Below, piece after piece: positions 35,082 through 46,104 of a stretch of DNA of 64,000 bases (the first letter of the stretch is position 1; every line of letters begins with the position of its first letter). A program made the translations under genes and the position numbers. The notes beneath the pieces were generated by a model that was given only the letters and a program-made list of their open reading frames with translations, made no database searches and was not told the DNA's origin. The stretch comes from Ganoderma boninense (Eukaryota > Basidiomycota > Agaricomycetes > Polyporales > Polyporaceae): contig CM035313.1 in the NCBI GenBank assembly GCA_002900995.3, positions 2,604,001 through 2,668,000 of the forward strand. The letters run 5' to 3'.

Positions 35082-37231
35082 GACGGAGACTATTTACTGT
35101 CGGATGGAATGAACTCAGTATCCATCGTCTCCAGGAACACATGGCACACAAAAGTCTTACCTCGAGATGCCCGCCGACTATGCCTTTACAGATGTTGTGG
35201 CAGTTGAAGATGAAGCAAAGGTGGTGAGGAGAGTGGAGAAGCCACGTCGGCAGTTCCAATTCGCCCTTCTGGCTCGCTCAATAGACTTTCGGCTCACGCA
35301 GCCGGGTCAGATTTTGAATAATTGCCATCGCTTGTAGTTGATGTCCCGTGCAACCGTAATAAAGCGAGCAACGGGAGTACCCATTCAAAGCAAACGACTG
35401 CCAACTTCCAAGGAGGTAAGGATAAGCGCTTCAACATATACGGGGAATTTTCATACCTGAATGTCAAATCCCTAGGCACTCTCCACAAGTTTCTGCAGTC
35501 CCTTACAAGAGTATGTTGAATGTCGACCAGAACCAAGCCAGTGCAAGTCGCTGAACCCAAGGCGGCCAAGCAATCCAGCCAACTGGGAAATGCCGGCGAC
35601 GTAATAGCTAGACTCGGCAGCTACCGATTGGCTAGCCGACGTCAACCGCACACCTCTCGTAGCCATGGAAGTTGAAATGGAACCCTACACCGCCCGCCTG
35701 GGAAAATGTTGACATAAGGTCGGAGAGGAAGGCTTGGGAAAACATTGGCGTTTTCATCAATTGATGGTTTAATGATGTGATTTCAAGCATCGAGAAGGAA
35801 ATTATAAAACCGTTTTTCAACGGTCTGACCTCATTCTAACATATTGGCAGACCTCGTACGAACGTTTCTTGAGGCGCCCGTGTCGAGGCGTGCCACGGTG
35901 CAGGTAGCAGCTTTCGCGGTTTATTCGCTGCTGGCTGCCTGCGACATCCAACCAAATGGTATGAGCATATACACAAAATATATTCAGTCGGATAATACAT
36001 CCATAATACTAAGTATCTACCCACTCGGAACGATAGGACGACGACAACGACAACGACAAAATGCAGCACGAGGACCAGGGAAAATAACGTAGACATGGGG
36101 AGCCGCAATGGAACGAACAGAATGCAATGCGAGATGCACTTACCGCGCTGCAGGGTATCCATGGGGTGGAAGGGTGAGTATAGGGTGAGGGCTATCCGGG
36201 TGTGCCAGCGAAGGATGGCCCGTCGTTGAAGAGAACGACATCAGCTGAGGAGACTAGTCACAAGAGATGCTGAGGGACACAGCGCAGGAGAGCCAAGAAG
36301 CCCAAGCCCCACAGACACAGACAGGGCAGACACAGATAGACACAACAAGAGACCCCGAGCCCGGGCGGCCGCAGATGCGTCACGACGTGAACAGAGATCC
36401 AAGACGAAGCCAGCAAAAGTCTGTAGACCAAGCAACACGAGGTGACAGCACATTCCAGGACCCGAGACCAGAATCAGAGACACGCCAGAGCCGTGTTGAA
36501 GGTCCCGCAAGTTGACACTTGAGGGGCGCGTGTTGGACTTGAAGAAGAGGAACGACAAGACCGCGGATGCCAGCGAGCGATGGAACTCGCCAAGTCCGTT
36601 CCGGGGCTTGGCTTTGTTTGTTCATGCTCGGTAAGTGCGAGACGCCCGTATGGCAGGAGCTTGAGGCCAGGTTCGTTGGCAAGGTGTTGGCAACACATTA
36701 CGCGGATGATTCAGGTAACATTTCCCGACGGGAAATGCTCACAGAGCGTCAAAAAAAAGGCTCAATTTGATGTTTCGCGGAAACCTATTTCTAAGCTCAA
36801 TCGCTAAACCTTCCGAGCAGCAATCTTTGGGTTGGCGGTGTACCACATAAGGCTGGGCTCATTCACGCGCTACCAATGCCACGTGGAAATGAAAACCTAT
36901 CTCCTCCTCGCACACGTCCTTTTTCGAAAATCGGCTCGCGACAAAGTGTGCGTATTTGTAGATAGAACAACTTGTTGCGGCCGAATTTTCTAAAATCGCT
37001 GTGTACGAGGAGGAGATAGCTTTTTCGTTCCACGTGGCATTGGTAGGGCGTGAATGAGCCCAGCCTTACTTAAACATGGAGTCCCGTTGGGCTTAGAGAC
37101 ATGCACACGACACCAATTGCACACCAAGTCGTGGTATTCGTCTATTCATACAGATAACGATACATCACACGGCATTGTTTTGCCAGACGTAGCATCCGTT
37201 TTGCCCGCCAAACCAAAGTGCTCGCGCTTGC
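35082..37231. other. 2.1 kb intergenic stretch with MITE
   Basis: Lies between the MYND pair and the sedolisin 3' end. It contains the foldback element at 36850-37066. A small hairpin (ACCGTT-TTTC-AACGGT) lies near 35810. No gene was recognised in the remainder. Confidence 0.5.
36850..37066. mobile_element. TA-flanked foldback MITE
   Basis: A 217-bp element begins AGGCTGGGCTCATTCACGC and ends with its exact reverse complement. Homology continues with CTACCAATGCCACGTGGAA and CTATCTCCTCCTCG on both arms, about 66 bp of strong terminal inverted repeat. Weaker symmetry continues almost to the centre, so the whole sequence folds into one long hairpin. It is flanked on both sides by TA (36848-36849 and 37067-37068), the target duplication of Tc1/mariner-type transposases. 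It has no coding capacity, so it would depend on a transposase elsewhere. Confidence 0.85.
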
Positions 37232-39348
37232 TTACAGGCCGACCGCAGCCTGGAGCTTAGCAAAGTTGGGGGTACCAAGACCAGTGACCTGCGCAACACC
37301 AGCATCAGTATTTGACACGTCCACCATGCGACAACCAGTACTCACCGGATCCCAACCGGCCTTGGCGGGGAAGCCGTTCGTGTTGCAGCCGGGGTTGCTC
37401 CCGGTGGTGATGTCGTTCAGCGCCGACGCGCCCGTCGAGTACAAGAAGGGATTGAGGAACCCGAGGGGGCTCTTGCCGGCCTCCTTGAGCTGGTCGTTGA
37501 GGAGCGCGATCACGCTGGCGAAGATCGGGCTCGAGCACGAGGTGCCGTCCACGAGGCCGAACTGGCCCGAGAGCGCGATCTCGACGTTCTCGCCCTGCGC
37601 GGCGACGTCGGGGAACGCCCGGCCGCTTGTGTTGAACTTGCCCGAGTTGGTGCTGCCGAGCGCGGAGAGGTACGAAGAGACGGCGGAGGACTGATACGAT
37701 GGCCGGGCGAAGATGTTGGAGAAGCCGCCAGAGGAGAAGGATGCCGCGGTCTCCGTGATGCCGGTCGTGGCACCAACAGACGTCAGGCTGTCGGTCTTGG
37801 GTGAGCGTGATTCGGAGACCCGTCGTAGCAATCTGACTTACAAGGGACAGCCGGAGGGGAAGGTCGGGATGAACGACGAGCAGCTCTGACTCTGCGAGCC
37901 GGAGACACCACCGTCACCAGACGCGAAGAGGATGGACGTGCCACGAGCACCGAGTTGCATGTATGCGTTGCACAGGTTGCTAAGGACCAAGACTCTCAGC
38001 ATGTGGTAACAGATGCACAGGTAAAACGGTCGTACTTGGCAATGCTGGTCGGGAGGTCAGGCTCGTTGAAGCCATAGCTAGTCGTGAGAACAGTGGGCGG
38101 TGTGTTCTCGGCGATGAGGAAGTTGATGATGTCGAGGAAACCGTCGACACCATCCTGGTTGTTCTCACCAACAGAGATGAACGTGACAGGCACCTTAGAT
38201 GCCACTCCGACGGTGTACTGGATGTCAAGGTTCTGGAAGACCAGACGATGATTAGTACAAACGGTCCATAGGCAAAGCATACCAAAACTTACAGCCTCTA
38301 TACCAGCCTGGCTACTGCTCTGCGAGTTGCTGCCCCCATCGAGGGTCTGGAGGGTGAACGTCGTAGACGAGGAAAGATCCGTGCGAAGGCGGCCGAGGAA
38401 GCTCTAAAGAAACCGGCCTCAGTACCTACAGACCCTGAATGGAAGCGAACGGCGCGGACCTTGAGATCCGCCTGGTTGGCGAATTGCTCAATGAAACCGC
38501 TGACACCCAAGACATTGCTCGAGATGGCGTTGCTCGTCGTCGGAATGCCGTACATAGCCTGCAAGCACGCCGGGGTCACGACGGAGTTGCATGACGACGG
38601 CACAGCGCGGGTCGTCAGGTTCCCCTCAGATGGTGGAACGATGGGGATGGAGAACCGAGGACCAGAGAAGGGCTGCGCGAAGCTAGAAGCGCAGCACAGG
38701 GACGCGTCAGCGACGGTCCGAGTTCCCCTTCGGGTTTTATAGACGCTAGGAAACCACTACTTACACCGTGGTGGGGTGGACGAAGTCAAGCTTGCCCTTT
38801 AGGTCAGTCGGGATAGAGTACGTGAGCGTACGGATCGACTGGCTGCCCGTCGAGGTGTGTGTGAAGACCGAGAAGTCGGCGTCGAAAAGCTCGTTCGCCT
38901 TGCTGACCGGAATGGAGAAGCTCAGCCAGTCGCCGGCGGGAGAAGCCTGGGTGGCCTCGATGTCGTTCTCCTTGAGCCAGGTCGTAACGGCCTCCACAGT
39001 TTCCTGCGTCGGCGCAACGAACTGCTCCACCTATGAATCCGCAATCACGTCAGCATATCCGGACGTTCCACATTACGCCGAAACACATACCTCCTCCTTG
39101 CTCAGGTGCTGGCCGTAGAGCGCGCTGCTCGGCGTGCTGACGTCCATGAGCGCCTTCTCGAGGCCAGCCATGTCGCTCGAAACGAGCGCGATGCGCAGGT
39201 TCAGGACGGTGTCTGGCGACGCAGCACCAACCAGCGAGAACGCAGGAGGGACCTGCGTGCGCAACTCGTGCACCTGCAGGTTGCGGGCGACGGGCTTGCC
39301 GAGGGCGACGGCAGCCAAGCAGATCGCGAAGAAAGCCTTGGAGAACAT
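37232..39348 (-). CDS. Secreted sedolisin (S53 tripeptidyl-peptidase-like)
   Basis: Acid serine protease of family S53. The signal peptide MFSKAFFAICLAAVALGKPV is followed by a pro-domain of about 190 residues (VLNLRIALVSSDMAGLEKAL, YGQHLSKEEV, VTTWLKENDIEATQASPAGD). The catalytic domain begins near CLQAMYGIPTTSN. The catalytic Glu and Asp lie in GIEANLDIQYTVG, joined across an intron near 38285. The oxyanion Asp is in FASGDGGVSG, and the nucleophile Ser is in GLVDGTSCSSPIFASVIALL. The C-terminal calcium site region DPVTGLGTPNFAKLQAAVGL closes the protein. The catalytic residues are present, so it is probably active. It has about seven short introns. A TATAAAG box lies 73 nt upstream (39421-39427, minus). 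It probably works in extracellular protein digestion at low pH. Confidence 0.93.
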
Positions 39349-40639
39349 GGCGACTGGAGGCCGGGAGTCCAAAGACGATGGAGAGCGAGCTCTTGGGGAA
39401 ATGCGTCGTCAACCGCATGGCTTTATAGGTCAGGGTCCACACACTGGGGCGCTGGCGGTGCTTCCTAGGGACTGGTCGGGCGGCCGGATGATAGGGCAGA
39501 GAAGGCCACGACCAGGTTACATACATGCCCATGCGGGGCAACCGGTTCTACGTGCGAGACTGCACGCGAAGCTATCGGGACATTCGTCGGTGTTTCATGT
39601 AAGGCAATGCCACCTCGCAGTGGCCAATGTGGTGTCCGTTTGGATGACTGAGGTCTGCTTCTTGGTAGCTCGTTCCCATCCGCGTAGCACTGTGAGAGCG
39701 GGGACATGTGGGGTCGAGAGAAAGCATGAGCTGACACCCATGCTTCCTGAGAGCTATCCGAAAGCCTGCGATTGCTGTTGATCACCACGAATCCAAGTTT
39801 GGACTAGATAGGACTCGAGAAACAAAAACTCACGGGTCACGGTACAGCTCGTGGCGGGTGGCTCCTGCAATATCCCTGCAAGTTCCTGGTCGGCCGATCA
39901 CGAGCCCGAGGGCGAGGCCGCCTTATCGCGTGCGCGAGCTATTCAAGAAGCATGCGAGCCCATTCAAGAAGCATGGTAGAAGCAGACCATGCGAAAACGC
40001 ACCTCCATCTCGGAATTCCGAAGCGATCAGGCCAAGCAAGCGCCATGCTTGACCATCCTAGGGGGCGTATCGGAAGGTAGCACAAGACGTCAGGGCCCAG
40101 GACAACTGTACAATGACGACGTCCAGACTCTGTACCCGAGTATCGAAGGCTGACCACGGTGACAGCCTATTCAGTCTTGCGTAGGGGTCATGTTGGGACG
40201 AGTGGGAGAGAGATGCAGATGTTGCATAAAGTTCAGGCGATGAGCGGCAATGACGGCACGCCTTCTCAATTCCCGTCGCTAGATCGGCTGGGCATCACCA
40301 TGCCCCGTCCATCCGCATTAGGCAAGTCTTCAAGAAGACGGTCTCGGCGTTCCATATTCTGAGTAGGAATGAGCCTAAACGTAAGTTGCCATCCAAATCC
40401 CAGTTCTCGATGCGGATGGACACCTGCCACCCAGTGCTGCAGTGCTCGCAGGCCCGCAAGGACAAGGGTCAGCTCTTCTTACCTGAGGCCGCCAAATTTG
40501 ATGTGCCTGCGGTAACTATGTGATTGATATGTCGGAAAATCAGAACTCACCCGGGCAAGTTCCGTTGGAACTTGGGACACATGCACCGTACCTGCGAGAT
40601 GTGGTCAGGAGATGGAACAGCATGGAATAGTGCATAGCC
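39349..40639. other. Intergenic 1.3 kb upstream of sedolisin
   Basis: Promoter side of the sedolisin gene followed by sequence without a recognisable gene. The 14-mer ATTCAAGAAGCATG occurs twice about 21 nt apart near 39941-39975. Confidence 0.4.
39421..39427 (-). promoter_or_regulatory. TATA box of sedolisin gene
   Basis: TATAAAG on the minus strand, 73 nt before the ATG at 39348; a suitable position for a short-leader secreted enzyme gene. Confidence 0.5.
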
Positions 40640-41480
40640 AGCCCTTACCTCTGCTCCATGGAAGCCAAGGATCCACATGTGCGCAAGACACTGCCCCGGA
40701 AAACAACTCGGACTAGGGAGGCCCTGGGTGCGAAGAAGATGACCCTGCTTTCTGGTTGTCACAGATCTTTTACGGCCGCCGGATGGGAATCTACTGCCAC
40801 CGAAGCCATCCAGGAGCCTCGCAAGCCACTGCCCACAAGCAACACAGGCTTCCAGTGAATCGACATCAACGATAACGGACACGCACCAACCTGACCGTAT
40901 GATGAGAAACCATGCATATCACGATCAGGCTCTCAGACTTCACGCTTAGGACGGACGCATAACGATGGATGAATTCCAGATGACGCAAGTGCGACACCGA
41001 GTTTGAGGTCCTCACCTGCGTATCCTAGAACCCACCGAGCGTTCTGACGTCCCCTGAGCACGCAACATGCACGGAAATCACATATCAGTACCTTTCGAGA
41101 ATGGGTACAAGGAAAGACACACCTCAGTGGGTACGTACCGCCGGTATACAGCAAGACGGTGTGTTTGCGCCGACCTGAGCATTGTTGACTCGGAGGCCTT
41201 TGAGGACCGACAAGAAGCCCGTCGGCTCCGTTCCCTGGAGCGCGACGACACCCGTGGCCATGTGCTTATCGTACGCTGTGAGGAAGTTCGGCATGCGCTT
41301 GTCGACCCCGCCCGCTGCGAGGATCTGGATGTTGTTCTCGAGGGCTTGGCAAGATCCTCCGCAGGCCCATTGCTCGATAGAGGGCAACGAACAGTGCGCC
41401 GCATACCCGAAAGTGGGGAATGTTTAAGCTGGGATGCGATGTTCGTCTGAGGGACCGAGACGACCGTTGACTCCGAAGAC
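40640..41480 (-). pseudogene. Decayed class 3 (fungal) lipase
   Basis: The best block (41387-41180, minus) reads PSIEQWACGGSCQALENNIQ, then GGVDKRMPNFLTAYDKHMAT, then GVVALQGTEPTGFLSVL. It matches the secreted class 3 lipase pattern (W-CG--C--L ... AY ... V-HQGT), though the expected His of HQGT is Leu. Just upstream, SVPQTNIASQLK and TFPTFGYAAHC lie in different frames, as if one base were lost in a short A run at about 41428. Downstream, GGF-stop-DTQ stands where GF-DTQ is expected. The nucleophile elbow GHSLG appears as VDSLE in VIVDVDSLEACV (about 40860), and LGFHGAE resembles the conserved LGFxHPxGE. Several independent lesions point to a pseudogene. No secretion signal was found. Confidence 0.55.
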
Positions 41481-42724
41481 TGGCCAATGGTGGTTTTTTT
41501 TGCTGAAGAAAGGTCTAGAAAGTTGCAGGTGTAGGGGCTATGACGAGAGACGCAGGACCAACACGAAGGCATGCGGTGTCACAGGCGCGCATTCTTGAAG
41601 GTGAATCCGGAGACACAGTTGCGAATTACATGGGTATGAGGTGAGCGAGGGGCTTTATGGTGTTGAAGGTACTCGTTCCGTTGAAAGTCGCTCAAGGATG
41701 AAGGAGTAGGATCATGACTGCACTGTAGAAGAGAGCAAAGGGCCAAAACAGAGCCGACGCCGAAGAAGAGAGACCTGTGAAACGAAGGTGGACCCTTGGG
41801 TGTCGTCGGTCGTCGTGGCGGGGGATAGAGTAGGGCGCGTGCGCACACTAAGGAAGTCCTTCGTTGTCTCCTACGAGAAGGATGAGTAAATCTACCACAT
41901 CTTGAGAGATGGGGCTAATGATGGATTTAAGACGTGTTAAACAAACCCAACCATGTCGAAAGGCGCGACAGGCATTGATAAGAGGATTAGAGCACGAGCT
42001 TTCTGCGATCATGTTGCCCAAGTCGCTTGTGGTCAACTCGTACTTTGGTCGCAGGATGCGGTGGCCAAAGGCGCGCAAGAGGCGCGCCGGCGCCATCCGT
42101 GCGGCTGCAGCGCGCTAACCGTTCTCCCACACTTCCAACCGGGATGCACAAACCCGCTCAATGCTGAGGTCGGGTATGACGATGGTGAGTAATACAGGGC
42201 AAGGCGGGGTGTGCCAGGCAACTTGAGGTATCCGAATCTTCACCCCCACCCAGTTATGCGGCCTGCAGCCTGGCTGCAAGGCTTGCAGAAAGACAGGTAA
42301 TGTCTACAAATGTGCATGGATCGTAAGAGGAATGCGTCAAAGTACACGATGAGAAATCAGTACCGAAGTATCATGAGGCCATAAAGTACTGGAGTTCCTG
42401 AGCTTCGTATGATCAACACCTTGATCCCCATCCTCCAGAAAATCATCACTTACTGATCTCCGAGTACACCGTCACAAAGTCCTGTGCCAAACCCGCGAAG
42501 GGCGATCATCAGGCCGAATCAACGTAATACGACGGACTGTCCATATGCTATGATCTGTCCGTCTCAGGATTGTCCAACAATCTATAGCCACCTCCGTCGA
42601 GGCAGCAAGTACCGGGCACGGCAACCCAGAGCCTAGAGGATTCCGCCTACCACGCCCGTCCAGCATGCGTCCAGTGTCCAGGTTCTCTTCCGCCCCACGT
42701 CCTTCGCTGTCGCGCTGCAGGCCT
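41481..42724. other. Intergenic, lipase relic to tetraspan gene
   Basis: A minus-strand ORF at 41579-41848 has a hydrophobic run (LFFGVGSVLALCSLLQC) that could be a displaced signal peptide of the lipase relic, but nothing connects them. Otherwise no gene was recognised. Confidence 0.4.
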
Positions 42725-44809
42725 CTAACTGCTAGCAGCACGCATGACCATCTCACGCCAAGCTGCGTCCCTCGCACCCCCGACGCCATTGGTCACCCGT
42801 GTTGTGGTCATCCGTGCCGGATACATGGGCATGGTGGGTGCCCTTTGCATAGCCGGCCTTGCATAACCGAGACCAGGCTGAGGGGGACCCGCGAAGTACC
42901 TGGGCCCCGGAGCCCCATACCCAGCACCCACGAAGGGTCTGCCGGGCTGCGTGCCCGGCATGCCCCAATAACGCCTAGGGTCTGCCTGGTACGGCATTCC
43001 AGTCCATCCACCATTCGCGCGGGGAGGTGCGCCGCCGGCGCGCCATCGGAGATCGTCGCCTCCTGGGCGCATGTAAGAAGCAGGCGGTGCCCTGAAGGCG
43101 TAGGGCGAGGGCTCGCGCGAAGCGATGTCAACAGGGACGTCGGGAGGGGTATGATCGACGGCGAAGTGCACGCTCGGCTTCCGGGGTTGGACAGAGGCGT
43201 TGCCCGGCGTCGAGACAGGGGTGCTGAATGGCGTCCTGGGGTAGCGGGATAAGGAAGACTGCGACGCCATGTACCGAATGGAAGGGTTGCTTGGACGTCC
43301 TCTCGGAAACTTGCCAGGGTCCGACTGAGGTGGGATGCTGACGAGGCTGCCGTCGGAGCTGTACGAGAAATACGGCGTCAAGTATCCGTCGCTGAATGGG
43401 CTCTGGTCGCCCATGTCGACATTGGCGGACGCGCTACGCATGCTCTGCTGCGAATAGGCAGATTCGGGCGACGGGTTGCGCGGCGGAGGATCGGTGGATG
43501 GATTGCCGAGCAGAGGCGGTCGTTGTGAGGCGGGCGGCGCATTGCCTTCTTCCGCCTGTTTCGGTGTCGCCAAAGGCGCCACAGATGGTCGTCGGGTGAT
43601 TGCGGTGGAAGGGATAGCACTCGCGGAAGGCGTCGCAAGAGGCGTCGCAACGGACGATCCAGAAAACGTCGATGGTAGTGCGGGAATGGAAAGCCTACTC
43701 ACGGGCCGAGGGTGGGCCGGGCTTCCCATGGCGCCGTAAGAGACCCCGCGGCGTAGCGGCTGTCCCCGGGAAGACCGACTAGCGGTATCGGATGATACCG
43801 ACACCGCATCGACGTTGACGACAAACAATTTCTTTGGTATTGTCCCAGAGACAAAAGAGCTCTGAGATGGTGTCGACGGGGAGTCACTGGCTAGTCGCCC
43901 ACTGGGAAGGCTGTATGGTTGAACTTGTGGCTGGCTGAGAAGTCCCATTGCCGACTTGATTGACGACATGGAAGGAAGGCGATTAGGAGGGCGGCTGGGT
44001 GACGTATTGCTGTCTGTGAGAGGGTCCTTGGGGGTGCTGACGGGGATTGGGCGGGGTACGCGAGACATTATGCAGAGATATATCGTAAACATGAGAACTT
44101 GGGGCGATCGAAGTTAGCAACAAGACCACAGAGCACGACACGGCACTCACGAATCCCACTGATAGCCCATACAACACACAATGTTGCAATGCGGGCGATA
44201 TCGCAAGTCGTTTGGTTATCTGGAACGAGTAGGAGATAAGGGGTCCAATACGACATTCTTCTACAAATGCGACGCACCAAATGGAGTGCAGACAAATCCG
44301 GATCTGAAGATTGTAAAAAGTACAGCGGGACCTATGGTTTCCTGACTAAGCGATTTCTGACTAGGACCGTATGGATATGAAGCTACCGCTCACCGACATG
44401 TAAACCAAGCAGGAACAGCATTCGCAAGAGTTCTTGCCACAGTCGAAATACCACCACGACCCTTGATAGATCAGTGAGACAACGCTCTGAACTCCTGGAA
44501 AGCCAACTTACATGAGATAGAGCAAAAGAGAGCTAAACCCATTGACACAAATGATGGAGAGCATGATAGCGCCTATCGTTCGCGTTAACGGAAAGTCAAA
44601 ACGGACGAATAAGGACCTACGTTGCAAGGTAGTGGAATGACTCCATGCCTTGGACAAATAAACCGACAAGAGAACGGACCAGATCAGACCAAATATGACC
44701 ACGGCGCCTGAAATGGCCTTGTTGTCAGTAACATCGCCGTCGAGAATGGAGGGCACAACGCACCGAATGTAACTCTGCGGACCCACTTGAACACGGTCCA
44801 CGGCTCCAT
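42725..44809 (-). CDS. Four-span membrane protein with long disordered tail
   Basis: Joining short exons on the minus strand gives MEPWTVFKWVRRVTFGAVVI, then IWSVLLSVYLSKA (span 1), GAIMLSIICVNGFSSLLLYLM (span 2), VVVVFRLWQELLRMLFLLGL, then HVGPAVLFTIFRSGFVCTPF (span 3), and CDIARIATLCVVWAISGILL, then MFTIYLCIMSRVPRP (span 4). Each join keeps frame with GT..AG borders; the 53-nt intron just before MFTIYLC has a perfect TGCTAAC branch site. A single exon then encodes about 440 residues rich in Ser, Pro, Arg and Gly (SVSSDTASRSSRGQPLRRGV, YSYSSDGSLVSIPPQSDPG, RYFAGPPQPGLGYARPAMQR). The spans resemble a basidiomycete membrane family with no known role. The long tail suggests phosphorylation or partner binding at the cytosolic face. 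Confidence 0.65.
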
Positions 44810-46104
44810 CTCTGGGGGAAGTCACGGCGAAAGAACGAAGAAAGAATACAATACAAGACACGAAAAAAGACAGACGAAAGGCCCGCCAGGGAGCTGAGAG
44901 GGTCGAACGAAGGGGCGACTGACCCAGTCAATGCCCTGTAGGAAAAGAGTGCCAGGCCCTTGCCGGGGTGGAGAACGAGGGCTATTTGAGGCCGTCGGAC
45001 GCGGGAAGCTGTCGAACTGAATCATGCAGGAGTGACGTGTGGGAACGGTTGTAAACGGAACCGACCCTGTCTGGTGCCACTGCCTCCACGACACAGGCCG
45101 CGAGCGTTGACAATGATTTACTGGCGCGACATGGCCGTCTTGTAAAATGAGCATTTACGTCGGGTCTTTTGATCGTATGCGACTTGTTGGACGTTTGTCG
45201 GCGCAAGGAGTGTGTCCGCGTCGAGGAGACACTGGGGATTCGAGTAGGAACGTGGGATGTATGATGCCGGCAGCATTTTCGATAGGGAACCTTCCAAAGC
45301 GTGTTCGGGGTTGAATGAACACCTGGCCGCTGGCAGCGATGAAGTGATAGGATGAGCCTATTTGCTGTGAGGAACCTGTGAAAGTCAATCACTTACAATT
45401 GGCTCACTAGCACCCCTCAGCCACGGTACCCTAGGGATGAAACCTGGCGCTACCGAACTCCACTGGCCTCGACACGCACGAATATCCATTAGACGCATAT
45501 CGCATGAACGACGAGAATAATCACACTTACGTGGTAAGTCGTTCTCGTCCATGCATCAACCAAACACCTAGATGTGGTCAGAAGCTAACAAGACGGTGAA
45601 CCTGGCATTCCAGTGCTTACCAGGCAGGTCCCAGCCCGCGCAGACTGCAGTGCGCCTGCGGACACTGTCATGCAACAACGTAATTGCAACCGTCTTCTAA
45701 TACTGTTCAGCGTTGCTCCGAGCTCCGAGCCCCGGTCACTGGCGAGACTTACGTGAGTCGAATGGTTTGCTTCCAACAGGATTTCCGAAAGGAAGAAGGC
45801 CTACCGTTCAAAGAATGTGCAACATATGACTACTCCATTTCCTCGGTCTCCAGCAGGAGTGCGGCTCATGGTCATGGTCATGTAGTAGCGGACGTTGAGT
45901 GGCCTGGAGGTGGAGGCTGTGGGTGGGGGCGAAGGGAGGGCGCCCAGATGCCGGCGGTGCCGAGGACCGAGATGATGAGTGCCAAGACATGCTCCGCCGC
46001 TAAGTTAACCTTTATACGCCGGGCAGGGGGAGCCCTCTCCTTCGTTCTCTCGTCCCTCCAAGTCTCTTGGTCTCTCCGTCGGACACTACTCAGCCTCCAC
46101 GTAT
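44810..46104. promoter_or_regulatory. Divergent promoter region, tetraspan and MAM3-like genes
   Basis: About 1.3 kb between divergent starts. CT-rich sequence occurs just before the tetraspan ATG (44820-44880, minus) and before the MAM3-like ATG (46030-46100, plus), as expected for leaders. ORFs on either strand have no recognisable motif. Confidence 0.45.
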
